From Rhodobacteraceae bacterium LMO-JJ12 (GTDB taxonomy: Bacteria; Pseudomonadota; Alphaproteobacteria; Rhodobacterales; Rhodobacteraceae), in NCBI GenBank assembly GCA_021555075.1, contig JAKGBX010000002.1, positions 62,001 to 126,000 on the forward strand: a stretch of 64,000 bases of DNA. The letters are read 5' to 3'. Each line of letters begins with the position of its first letter. Within the stretch, counting starts at the first letter, position 1. Below the pieces are notes generated by a model that was given only the letters and a program-made list of their open reading frames with translations, searched no databases and was not told the origin of the DNA. The position numbers and the translations under genes were made by a program. Below, piece after piece: positions 54,558 through 63,073 of this stretch.

Positions 54558-56036
54558 TTACACCGACAGGCAGACGTATTTCAGTTCGCAGAATTCATCG
54601 AGGCCATAGTGGCTGCCTTCGCGGCCCAAGCCGGATTGCTTGACGCCACCAAAGGGGGCAACTTCGGTCGAGATGATGCCAGTGTTTACCCCGACGATGC
54701 CATATTCCAGCGCCTCGGCGACCTTGTAAACGCGGCTGAGATCCTTGGCGTAGAAATAGCTGGCCAAGCCGAAGATCGTGTCGTTTGCCATGGCGATGAC
54801 TTCGTCTTCGTCTTCGAATTTGAAGAGGGGCGCCATGGGGCCAAAGGTTTCGTCTTGTGCGACCTGCATGTCTTGGGTCACGCCCTTGACGATGGTGGGT
54901 TGAAAGAAGGTGCCACCGAGATTGTGCTGGCTACCGCCAAAGACCACTTCGGCGCCTTTTGATGTGGCGTCTTGGATGTGTTCGCGCACCTTTTCGACGG
55001 CGTCGGCATTGATCAGCGGGCCAAAGGCGGTGTCGTCTTCAAGTCCGTCTCCGACTTTCATTTGGGCCAGTTTTGCTGCCAGTTTCTCGGCGAATTCATC
55101 GTATACGCCGGATTGCACGTAGATGCGATTGGCGCAGACGCAGGTTTGACCGTTGTTGCGGAATTTGCACATGATTGCACCATCGATGGCGGCGTCGATA
55201 TCGGCGTCGTCAAATACGATGAAAGGCGCGTTGCCGCCCAACTCCATTGAGCATTTCAGCACCTGGTCGGCGGCTTGACGCAAAAGGATGCGGCCGACTT
55301 CGGTCGAGCCGGTAAAGGTGAGTTTGCGGATGGTTGGGTTCTCGCAGAACTCTTTGCCGATCTCGGAGGCGCTGGACGAGGTGACGATGGAAAGCACGCC
55401 ATCGGGGAGGCCTGCACGCGTGGCCAACTCGCCCAGAACCAGTGCCGAGAGCGGTGTTTCCTTGGCTGGGCGCGCAACTACGGCACAGCCTGCGGCCAGC
55501 GCCGGGCCGACCTTGCGGGTGATCATCGCGTTGGGAAAATTCCATGGTGTGATCGAGGCGACAACGCCGATGGGTTGCTTGATGACCATGATCCGTTTGT
55601 CACGCTGATGGCCGGGGATCATGTCGCCATAGTTGCGCTTGGCCTCTTCGGCGAAGAATTCGATGAATGACGCACCATAGGCGATTTCGCCACGGGCTTC
55701 GGTCAAAGGTTTGCCCATTTCGGCAGTGAGAATCTTGGCCAGATCTTCCTGGTGCTGCATCATCAGGTCGAACCAGCGGCGCAGCACGATAGCGCGCTCT
55801 TTTCCGGTCCATTTGGCCCAATCCTTTTGCGCCGCTTCTGCCTTGGCGATTGCGTCGGCCACCTGTGCACGGGAAAGATCGGCGACGTTGGCGATCACGT
55901 CGCCGCGGGCCGGATTGGTCACAGGGAAGGTTGCGCCGTCTTTGCCCTCGACCCAAGTGCCAGCGACATAGGCCTTCTCGCACAGCAATGTGGGATCATT
56001 GAGAAGCGATTTGAGATTGGTGGTGGTATCAAGCAT
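54558..56036 (-). CDS. gabD: NAD(P)-dependent succinate-semialdehyde dehydrogenase
   Basis: 492 residues of the ALDH superfamily. Catalytic Cys near residue 299 in NNGQTCVCANR, Glu in MELGGNAPF, and the cofactor motif TFTGSTEVG. The second Cys two residues on (CVC) is typical of GabD. It oxidises succinate semialdehyde to succinate in GABA breakdown, though a related aldehyde is possible. Confidence 0.9.
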   Translation of the reverse strand: MLDTTTNLKSLLNDPTLLCEKAYVAGTWVEGKDGATFPVTNPARGDVIANVADLSRAQVADAIAKAEAAQKDWAKWTGKERAIVLRRWFDLMMQHQEDLAKILTAEMGKPLTEARGEIAYGASFIEFFAEEAKRNYGDMIPGHQRDKRIMVIKQPIGVVASITPWNFPNAMITRKVGPALAAGCAVVARPAKETPLSALVLGELATRAGLPDGVLSIVTSSSASEIGKEFCENPTIRKLTFTGSTEVGRILLRQAADQVLKCSMELGGNAPFIVFDDADIDAAIDGAIMCKFRNNGQTCVCANRIYVQSGVYDEFAEKLAAKLAQMKVGDGLEDDTAFGPLINADAVEKVREHIQDATSKGAEVVFGGSQHNLGGTFFQPTIVKGVTQDMQVAQDETFGPMAPLFKFEDEDEVIAMANDTIFGLASYFYAKDLSRVYKVAEALEYGIVGVNTGIISTEVAPFGGVKQSGLGREGSHYGLDEFCELKYVCLSV

Positions 56037-56136
56037 GGCGAACCTCCGCTTTGTCGGTGAGTTGTCCTGAATTTACTCGCCAAGGGAAACCACCCGAGGA
56101 TAGGATTGTCTAGGGCCAGAACGGGAGAAAAGCGCC

Positions 56137-56928
56137 ATGGAACTGGATGATGCCTATGCCAACGCGGCCTATATTCCGGGGGGTGAAGCCTTTCCGGGGA
56201 TGTGGCTGGAAGCGGCACGGAGTTTTGCATTTGTGCAGGGCGCGGCGGATCGGTTTCGCCCCGGGTTGCCTTATGGCACGAGCGGGCGGGCGCGGTTTGA
56301 TCTGGTATTGCCAGAAGGACGCCCGCAGGGCCTGGTTGTCTTTGTGCATGGCGGTTATTGGCTGAACTTCGACCGTTCGTATTGGACCCATCTGGCAGCG
56401 GGGGCGCAGGCGCGGGGCTGGGCTGTGGTGCTGCCATCTTATGATCTTTGTCCGGCGGTTCGGATTGCCGAGATAACCGATCAGATCACCAGTGCGGTGC
56501 AGGTGAGCGCGGCGATGGTCGACGGGCCGATCGTTTTGAGCGGGCATTCGGCAGGAGGGCATTTGGTGGCGCGGATTCTGGAGCCAGGGCGGCTGGATCC
56601 GGAGGTGGCAGCAAGGTTGCAAAAGGTGGTTCCGATTTCGCCCGTGGCGGATTTGCGGCCATTGCTCAAGACCTCAATGGCGGCTGATCTACGTCTTGAT
56701 GCGGCGGAAGCAGAGGCAGAAAGCCCGGTTTTGATGCGTGATCGGTTGGATGTGCCTGTGACGGTTTGGGTGGGGGGAGATGAGCGGCCTGCGTTTCTGG
56801 ATCAGGCGCGGTGGCTCTCTGAGGCGTGGGATTGCGGGTGCGTGATTGCCGAGGGGCGGCATCATTTCGATGTGATTGAATCGCTGGAAGTTGCGGATAG
56901 TGATTTGGTTGACGTTCTGATTGGATAG
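56137..56928 (+). CDS. Alpha/beta hydrolase, kynurenine-formamidase-like
   Basis: 263 residues. FVHGGYWLNF (HGGYW 71-75) and SGHSAGGHLVARI (Ser138) fit bacterial/eukaryotic formamidase-type hydrolases; GRHHFDVIESL carries the His. It is divergent from gabD. The substrate is not determined. Confidence 0.82.
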   Translation: MELDDAYANAAYIPGGEAFPGMWLEAARSFAFVQGAADRFRPGLPYGTSGRARFDLVLPEGRPQGLVVFVHGGYWLNFDRSYWTHLAAGAQARGWAVVLPSYDLCPAVRIAEITDQITSAVQVSAAMVDGPIVLSGHSAGGHLVARILEPGRLDPEVAARLQKVVPISPVADLRPLLKTSMAADLRLDAAEAEAESPVLMRDRLDVPVTVWVGGDERPAFLDQARWLSEAWDCGCVIAEGRHHFDVIESLEVADSDLVDVLIG

Positions 56929-56960
56929 GGGGGCGAGGGGCCAGCCCCTCGCGCTCCCCG

Positions 56961-56982
56961 GGATATTTCAGGCAAGATGAAA
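56961..56982 (+). repeat. Dispersed intergenic motif, copy 4, with hairpin
   Basis: A hairpin GCGAGGGG/CCCCTCGC (about 56934-56953) is followed by GGATATTTCAGGCAAGATGA and A. It lies between convergent genes, so here the motif is not a ribosome binding region. Confidence 0.5.
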
Positions 56983-56985
56983 GGG

Positions 56986-57975
56986 TCAGAGGGATGACCA
57001 GCAGGGCATGATATCGCCTTCGGCAGGGGTGGCGGCGAAGACGGCGCGGGCGATGGCGCGGGCCATCACCGTTGCGGCGGCATGGCCGAGATAGAGCGTG
57101 TCGGCGATAGGGTCTTGCAAGGGTTTGGTGGCGGTGGCGGCGGCGAAGATCGCGTCGCCGTCCATTGGGGTGTGAGACGGGAAAAGCGCGCGGGCGAAGC
57201 CGTCGTGGGCGGCGGTGGCGAGGCGGGTGCATTGTGCCTGTGTCAGCGCGGCATCGGTGGCGATGATACCGATGGTGGTGTTGGCATGCAGGCTGAGCTT
57301 GGTCGGGGGGGTGTGCGAATCGGGGTAGGTTGCTGCGGGGCCGAGGCCACCGAATTCGTCGTCAACCTCAAAGGGGGCGGCCCAGAAATGCGGGCTGTTG
57401 GTGACGGTCGCCGAGCCGAGGGCGTTGACCGCGACGAGGGCGCCGACGGTGTGGCCTGAGGGCAAGACGATCGAGGCAGAGCCGAGACCGCCTTTGAGGC
57501 CCGCCGTAGTGGCGCCTGTTCCGGCGCCCTGAGAGCCGAGAGCGAAATCGGTGCCGGCGGCTTCAAGCGCCTGTTTTCCGAGGGATTTATAGGGGTTTTC
57601 AGCCCAGTTTTTATCGCCGCCGTTGATCAGATCGAAGAGGATTGCAGCAGGTACGATGGGCACGTTTTGATCGCCAACAGCGAAGCCGCGACCCATGGCG
57701 CGCAGGGCGTCGGCCACGCCAGAGGGGGCGTCGAGTCCGAAAGCCGAGCCGCCGGAGAGGACAAGGGCATCGACCTGTTCGACCGTTTTGTCGGGCGCGA
57801 GGAGGTCGGTTTCGCGCGTTCCCGGCGCGCCGCCCATGACGTGGACGCCGCAGGTAAATGGTTCGTTACCCAAGAGAACGGTGCATCCGGTCTTGATCGT
57901 GGCGTCGGAGGCGTTTCCAACGGTTAATCCGGGGACGTCTGTTATGAGGTTTCGGACACCTGGCCTAGCTGACAT
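56986..57975 (-). CDS. P1-family peptidase (DmpA/ThnT type)
   Basis: 329 residues. The N-terminal nucleophile motif appears as HANTTIGIIATDAALT; self-cleavage is expected between Asn232 and Thr233, as in ThnT. GSQGAGTGATTAGLKGGLG is the other conserved block. Such enzymes cleave D-, beta- or N-terminal amino-acid amides. It is divergent from the creatinase gene. Confidence 0.87.
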   Translation of the reverse strand: MSARPGVRNLITDVPGLTVGNASDATIKTGCTVLLGNEPFTCGVHVMGGAPGTRETDLLAPDKTVEQVDALVLSGGSAFGLDAPSGVADALRAMGRGFAVGDQNVPIVPAAILFDLINGGDKNWAENPYKSLGKQALEAAGTDFALGSQGAGTGATTAGLKGGLGSASIVLPSGHTVGALVAVNALGSATVTNSPHFWAAPFEVDDEFGGLGPAATYPDSHTPPTKLSLHANTTIGIIATDAALTQAQCTRLATAAHDGFARALFPSHTPMDGDAIFAAATATKPLQDPIADTLYLGHAAATVMARAIARAVFAATPAEGDIMPCWSSL

Positions 57976-58125
57976 GATTAATTTCCCCTGTTTGCATTAA
58001 AACCATCTTGCCAGATCGCACGAGATCGGCAAGAGAGGCCGAGGCCAAGGGCGATGGCGTCGCCCATGATCGTGGCCGTTTTCAACAGTCCTGAACGCCG
58101 GGATCTTCTTTTGATTGAGGAGGTC

Positions 58126-59337
58126 ATGATGACTGCACGTCCTGAAATGTATCGTTTTCATAATGGCGAAAAGGCCAAGCTGCAATTCTCTGAAGTCGAA
58201 TATGCTGGGCGCATCAAGCTGTTGCGTCAGAGCATGGACGAAATGGGGGTCGCGGTGGCGGTGTTCACCTCGATGCATTGCATCTCGTATTACTCGGGCT
58301 TCACCTATTGCAGCTTTGGACGGCCCTATGCGTTGGTCGTGACCGAAACGGAATGTGTGACCATTTCGGCGGGGATTGATGCGGGGCAGCCTTGGCGGCG
58401 GTCCTATGGTGACAACATCACCTATACCGATTGGCAGCGCGACAATTACTGGCGCGCAATTCGCTCGGTGAGCGGTGAAAACAAGGTGATCGGCTATGAG
58501 GCGGACCACCTGACGCTGGCGATGCGCGACAAGTTGGAAGATTTTCTGAAACCCGTGACCATGGTGGATATTGCTCCGGCGGCGATGCGCCAGAGGTTGA
58601 TGAAATCAAAGGCCGAGATTGCGTTGATCCGCGAAGGTGCACGGGTGGCCGATGTGGGCGGCTATGCGATCCGCGACGCCGTCAAGGAAGGGGTTCGCGA
58701 GATCGATGTGGCGATGGCGGGCCGGGATGCGATGGAGCTTGAGATTGCCAAGAGCTTTCCGGATGCCGAGTATCGCGATACCTGGGTCTGGTTCCAATCG
58801 GGGATCAACACGGATGGGGCACACAACCCTGTGACGGGGCGGGTTTTGCAGCGCGGCGATATCTTGAGCCTCAACACGTTTCCAATGATTTCAGGGTATT
58901 ACACCGCGCTGGAACGCACGATGTTTGTCGGCGAGGTGGATGACGCCAGCCTGAAAATCTGGGAAGCCAATGTCGCGGCACATGAGTTTGGTATGGGTCT
59001 GTTGCAGCCCGGCGTGAGTTGTGCGGAAGTGACTTTTGCGATCAACAGGTTCTTCGAAGAGCGTGATTTGCTGCAATATCGCACGTTTGGTTACGGTCAC
59101 TCGTTTGGTGTTCTGAGCCACTATTATGGGCGCGAGGCAGGGTTGGAGCTGCGCGAGGATATCGACACGATTCTGCAACCGGGCATGGTGATTTCGATGG
59201 AACCGATGTTGACCATTGGTGAAGGTAATCCCGGCGCCGGGGGGTATCGCGAGCATGATATTTTGATCATCAAGGACGATGGCAACGAAAATATCACCGG
59301 CTATCCCTATGGTCCTGCGTTCAACGTGGTTGGATGA
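58126..59337 (+). CDS. Creatinase (creatine amidinohydrolase)
   Basis: 403 residues, the length of Pseudomonas creatinase. It has the pita-bread (M24) fold but not the peptidase metal ligands. Strong matches are YCSFGRPYALVVTE, WFQSGINTDGAHNPVTG (His233 corresponds to catalytic His232), YRTFGYGHSFG and EPGM-like QPGMVISMEP. It splits creatine to sarcosine and urea. GAGGAGG precedes the ATG. A partial sarcosine/dimethylglycine-type dehydrogenase lies at the other window end. Confidence 0.93.
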   Translation: MMTARPEMYRFHNGEKAKLQFSEVEYAGRIKLLRQSMDEMGVAVAVFTSMHCISYYSGFTYCSFGRPYALVVTETECVTISAGIDAGQPWRRSYGDNITYTDWQRDNYWRAIRSVSGENKVIGYEADHLTLAMRDKLEDFLKPVTMVDIAPAAMRQRLMKSKAEIALIREGARVADVGGYAIRDAVKEGVREIDVAMAGRDAMELEIAKSFPDAEYRDTWVWFQSGINTDGAHNPVTGRVLQRGDILSLNTFPMISGYYTALERTMFVGEVDDASLKIWEANVAAHEFGMGLLQPGVSCAEVTFAINRFFEERDLLQYRTFGYGHSFGVLSHYYGREAGLELREDIDTILQPGMVISMEPMLTIGEGNPGAGGYREHDILIIKDDGNENITGYPYGPAFNVVG

Positions 59338-59647
59338 ATTAAAGCGTTTCGACCTATTGTTGGATCACAACAATATGGCGAAACGCGTGAAACCTATTGA
59401 TCAGGTGGGCGTTTCGAGAACGCTTGTGATTAAAGCTTATCTCGAAACGCTTTAGGGAAACGCTTGCGCAAACGGCATAGGTCGGTGGGTTAACCGTTAA
59501 CCTTTTTCGCAAAAATCAGGGGGGTGACATGCGGCTGCCATCTTGGCTGACTCGCGGCTGCCGGGGGTGAGCGTCCGGCAGCGTTAATCTTGAGTTAAAC
59601 GGTGGTAAACACCCGGCCTGCGTCACTCGTGCAGGCCGGGGATGAGT
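59338..59647. other. Intergenic region with alternating GCGTTTCG repeats and hairpins
   Basis: 310 bases without a convincing gene. GCGTTTCG occurs at 59344 and 59409 and its complement CGAAACGC at 59379 and 59443; the outer pair extends to a perfect 12-base inverted repeat (59341-59352, 59442-59453). Further right are GGTTAAC/GTTAACC followed by TTTTT (about 59488-59507), and GCTGCCGG/CCGGCAGC (59557-59582). A 13-codon frame at 59529 follows a purine run but is not supported. Confidence 0.6.
59612..59640 (-). terminator. Terminator-like hairpin after the cyclase-family gene
   Basis: CCCGGCCTGC (59612-59621) and GCAGGCCGGG (59631-59640) form a perfect 10-base stem 7 bases after the stop; on the minus strand TGTTTACC follows. 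Confidence 0.6.
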
Positions 59648-60463
59648 TTACATCAAGGCGATAAGCCGGGCCGGGCCGCCGGTGCCGCCCTTGTGCTTGG
59701 GTGCACCGATCACCAGCGTTGCGCCAGAGGCCGGAACCTTGTCGAGATTGGCGATGCATTCGATCCCGAAACGCCCGGTCGGCAGCCATGCGTAATGGGT
59801 GGCGAAATCGGGCGACGGCCCGAAATCGAGCGAGAGCGTATCAACCGCGATCGACATCGCGCCGGTTTCTTCCATCAGCAGCTTGACCGCATCGACATGA
59901 AAGCCGGGAAAGTGCATCGCCTCGCCGTCAAAACCGCGGAACGCATCGGTATCGACCTTGGGGCCCCAGCCGGAATGCATCGCCACGCAGGCATTGGCCG
60001 GGATCTCGCCGTTGGCGCTGACCCATGCCTTGATGTCATCCGGTGTGACCTGGGCATCGGCATTGTCGGCGGCGCGCGCGGCGATGTCGATCACGCAGAG
60101 CGGCGCGACCAGTTGATTGATCGGGATTTCATCGACCGAATGACCATCGGCAGAAAAGTGTAGCGGCGCGTCGACATGGGTGCCGGTGTGTTCGTTGACG
60201 GTGAATTGCTTGAGGTTGAAGCCATGCTCGGCAAAATTGAACAATTGCTCGTCGCTATATTGCGACTCGCCGAAATAGGTCGGGAATTCGGCCGAATGTG
60301 TATGGCTCATATCGACCGGGCCGCCATGGGAGGCGGCGCGGGCCGGAGTACTGACCGCAGTGCCAATGGCGGCGGCGGCCCCGGCCATGGCGGCACCTTT
60401 GAAGAGGTCGCGGCGGTTGAGCATTTTGGTTTTGACGGCGTTCATGACGCAGATATCGCACAT
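59648..60463 (-). CDS. Tat-exported cyclase-family (kynurenine formamidase-like) protein
   Basis: 271 residues. NRRDLFKGAAMAGAAAAIG is a twin-arginine signal. The metal site EHTGTHVDAPLHF matches the HxGTHxDxPxH motif of the cyclase/KynB family. The unusual MCDIC start is shared by other Tat-exported members I recall. It acts in the periplasm on an unknown amide or cyclic substrate. Confidence 0.85.
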   Translation of the reverse strand: MCDICVMNAVKTKMLNRRDLFKGAAMAGAAAAIGTAVSTPARAASHGGPVDMSHTHSAEFPTYFGESQYSDEQLFNFAEHGFNLKQFTVNEHTGTHVDAPLHFSADGHSVDEIPINQLVAPLCVIDIAARAADNADAQVTPDDIKAWVSANGEIPANACVAMHSGWGPKVDTDAFRGFDGEAMHFPGFHVDAVKLLMEETGAMSIAVDTLSLDFGPSPDFATHYAWLPTGRFGIECIANLDKVPASGATLVIGAPKHKGGTGGPARLIALM

Positions 60464-60690
60464 GGATTTTCTCCTTTTTGGTCCCTGTTGAGAAGATCAG
60501 CGTAGCATGGAGAAGTGAGTCGGGGAGAAAATCAGCGCCGTGGTATGGATTTGTTGACCAGCTTTGCCTTTCCCCTTCCCTTTACGCGTCGGGTTTGCGA
60601 AACTTTGCGCAAAGTGAGAAAACGGCAGATGTAAATCGGATTAACACTCCCCATATCTGCCTCAGCGTATTATTTGAAAGGGAGTATTGC

Positions 60691-61767
60691 ATGGCGAATT
60701 TTGAAGCCCAGGTTGTGGAATCGCAAAAACAGGTGGCCGAGGCGCAAGCCAAGATCTCGGAGTTGACCAGTCGGATCGAGACTGCGCGCCAAAAGATGAA
60801 GACCGGCGATGACATTGCCATCGACATTGAAAATGCCACGCTTGAGGACGTGCATGCCCATACCGATTTGATGAACGCCAACATTGCCGAGCTGATCATG
60901 GGCCTGGATGATGTAACTTCGGCGTTCTCGCGTGATTTCGACGAGATGCGCACCAAGACGGGCTGGGAGTCTTTCGTTGGCATCTTCTCGAAGGCCAAGG
61001 CGGATTCATTGCGTGAAGAACGCATGCGCGGTGCGTCGATTGACGACAAGCTGCAGGATTTGATTTCGAAATCTGACGTGATTACCCGGCTTTTGCAAAA
61101 CCAGCTTGATGTGTTGAGCACGCAAAAGACGCAGGTCGAGGCCAACCTTGGTGAGACGCTGGACGAGCGTGAGATGACGGTGGGGGCGTTGGAAAGCGTG
61201 CGGGCCGAGATTTTGGCGATGGACCCCAAGATCATCGAATTGGAGAACAAGATTTCGGTTGAGCAGGACGCCGCGGCGCGCACCAAGCTGGAAACCGAGC
61301 TGGCCGGGTTGAACAGCCGCTATAACGAGTTGGTGCAGGACGAGCAGGTCAAGCTGGCCAAAAGCCAGACGCTTGAGCGGTATATCGAGAAGGGTAAGAC
61401 CTGGATTGACAGCTTGCAAAATCAGGCGGCGACACAGATGGTTTTGATCAACAAGTTGCAGACGGACACCAAGCAGCGGGTTGTTTTGTATGATGCTTTG
61501 ACCAAATCATTGAAGACGGCGCAGCAGCAGGATGTGGCACACCGGATCAACGAAATTGGCGTGCAGACCGACAAGGAAGCACAAGCCAGCATGGCAGCCA
61601 TCGGCACGGCGACCAACCAGCGGATGGCCGACATGATGGAAGCGCATGAGGGGCATATGGTCTTTGCGCGCGAAGTGTTGGAGCAGAAGGCCAAGGCGGA
61701 TGAACGCTTTGCCCGCCGCTTTGCCGAGATCGTCGAGAAACACGACAAGAACCTTTACGGGGCGTGA
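60691..61767 (+). CDS. Uncharacterised coiled-coil protein
   Basis: 358 residues, highly charged and almost all alpha-helical, without signal peptide or membrane span. Heptad-rich stretches run over about residues 1-45, 120-240 and 270-310. A middle segment is GWESFVGIFSKAKADSL. Its layout is loosely reminiscent of TelA-type toxic-anion-resistance proteins, but I cannot confirm that. AAGGGAG lies 7 bases before the ATG. It heads an operon of unknown genes. Confidence 0.75.
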   Translation: MANFEAQVVESQKQVAEAQAKISELTSRIETARQKMKTGDDIAIDIENATLEDVHAHTDLMNANIAELIMGLDDVTSAFSRDFDEMRTKTGWESFVGIFSKAKADSLREERMRGASIDDKLQDLISKSDVITRLLQNQLDVLSTQKTQVEANLGETLDEREMTVGALESVRAEILAMDPKIIELENKISVEQDAAARTKLETELAGLNSRYNELVQDEQVKLAKSQTLERYIEKGKTWIDSLQNQAATQMVLINKLQTDTKQRVVLYDALTKSLKTAQQQDVAHRINEIGVQTDKEAQASMAAIGTATNQRMADMMEAHEGHMVFAREVLEQKAKADERFARRFAEIVEKHDKNLYGA

Positions 61768-61788
61768 TGGGAGAAGACAGCAAAGGGC

Positions 61789-61812
61789 CACGCCCGTGTG
61801 TTCTCGGGCGTG
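61789..61812 (+). other. Hairpin between the first two genes of the unknown operon
   Basis: CACGCCCG (61789-61796) and CGGGCGTG (61805-61812) with an 8-base loop, no U-run. It may adjust relative expression of the two genes or act as a weak terminator. Confidence 0.5.
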
Positions 61813-61849
61813 AAACAGCCGCTTTGGCGAGCGGTGCAAGGATTGCGCC

Positions 61850-62998
61850 ATGATGGATATCACCGACCGCCGCGATGATATTACGCTGGATCAGGATCAT
61901 ATCGGGCTGAAAGATACCTTTGCGTCGCGTCGGTATTTCAAGAAGTTCGAGACGATCACCGGACATCTGGCGCGGGTGGCCGGGCAGATGCAGGCCGAGG
62001 GGCAATTGAGCAAGCGCGAGGTCGAGGTGATGACGCGTTATGTCGTCGCCATCGGTTATACCTTCAAAGCGCTGAGCATGAAATATCTGCTGGTCGGGCG
62101 CGACACGGGGCGTTTTTTTGGCGCGCTGGAAATGGACCGGATCGAGAGCGGGTTTCCGGTGTTCAACGAGTTGTTGGTGATGGCCAATGACGCGGCGCAG
62201 GCGGCGCGGCATTTGGAGAACATGCCGGGGGTTGCGGCGCTCAAGGAACAGATGGTGCGTTTGATTCTGGGCGAGCGGGAATTGCCGACCAAGCTGCAAT
62301 ATGCGCTGTCTCAGCGGCTCTATTACGAAGAACTGGCCAAGGGTGATTTGTTCTGGGCGAGGAATGATCCGCAGGTGCAATGGATCAGCGGCGAGAGTCC
62401 GCGCACGCGTTATATGATCCATTGGGCGGTTTATGACAGCCAGGTGAACCTGCCGACGATTTACCTGATGGAGGTGGAGGATACCGGGCGCACTGCGCTG
62501 CCGCTGGATGAGCGGCGCTGGCCCGAGGTGCAGGCGCATCTGATGGCGCAATCGGTGGATGGGCTGAAGCTGGTCACGATTGCGCGCGGGTTTGATGAGG
62601 ATTTTGACGATCTGCATCCCAAACGACTGCGCCGGTTTCATGTCGGGCCGATGTATTCGAATGCATATACCTTGCAGAATGGGCCGCTGCGCGAGGTGTT
62701 GCGCGATGCGCGCGCGCCCGAGGGGCAGGATTGGGCGCTGGCCTGGACGCTTGAGGAATTGGAGAGCGAACGCGTTACCGAAGTGCGTTCAGGGTGGTTT
62801 TCGACGGTGGAGCGCCAGATTTTTGCGCTTGATCCGTTTTCGGGGCGCGGCGTGGATACCGGGGCGACACGCACCGAACGGGCGATCATCCTGCCGCAGC
62901 GTCCTTATCAGGTGTTGGAAGAAAAGCAGCCGCCGGGATTTTCAAGTGTGCGCAAGTTTGTTGTCAGCCCGCAGGGGCGGGTTTTGAGCTATCGGTAG
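61850..62998 (+). CDS. Uncharacterised protein, second gene of the unknown operon
   Basis: 382 residues, soluble, no signal. A helical first half (FKKFETITGHLARVAGQMQA, LSMKYLLVGRDTGRFFGALE) is followed by a mixed alpha/beta part with MIHWAVYDSQVNLPTIYLME and SSVRKFVVSPQGRVLSY. No family recognised. It starts 82 bases after the coiled-coil gene on the same strand. Confidence 0.72.
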   Translation: MMDITDRRDDITLDQDHIGLKDTFASRRYFKKFETITGHLARVAGQMQAEGQLSKREVEVMTRYVVAIGYTFKALSMKYLLVGRDTGRFFGALEMDRIESGFPVFNELLVMANDAAQAARHLENMPGVAALKEQMVRLILGERELPTKLQYALSQRLYYEELAKGDLFWARNDPQVQWISGESPRTRYMIHWAVYDSQVNLPTIYLMEVEDTGRTALPLDERRWPEVQAHLMAQSVDGLKLVTIARGFDEDFDDLHPKRLRRFHVGPMYSNAYTLQNGPLREVLRDARAPEGQDWALAWTLEELESERVTEVRSGWFSTVERQIFALDPFSGRGVDTGATRTERAIILPQRPYQVLEEKQPPGFSSVRKFVVSPQGRVLSYR

Positions 62999-63033
62999 CG
63001 AATTTTCGATGAAAATTCGGATGCCTGCGGCGC

Positions 63034-63055
63034 GGATATTTTTGGCAAGATGAAG
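63034..63055 (+). repeat. Dispersed intergenic motif, copy 5, with hairpin
   Basis: A hairpin CGAATTTT/AAAATTCG (about 63000-63019) precedes GGATATTTTTGGCAAGATGA and AG, just upstream of the third gene of the unknown operon. Confidence 0.55.
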
Positions 63056-63073
63056 AATGGAATTGTATAAGAT

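Noticed and set aside
59529-59570. 13-codon frame after a purine-rich stretch
   Set aside because: Too short and without context; the region is dominated by hairpins.
61547-62641. 364-codon open frame antisense to the unknown operon
   Set aside because: Arg/Pro/His-rich translation typical of a reverse-strand shadow; the plus-strand genes have normal composition and ribosome binding sites.
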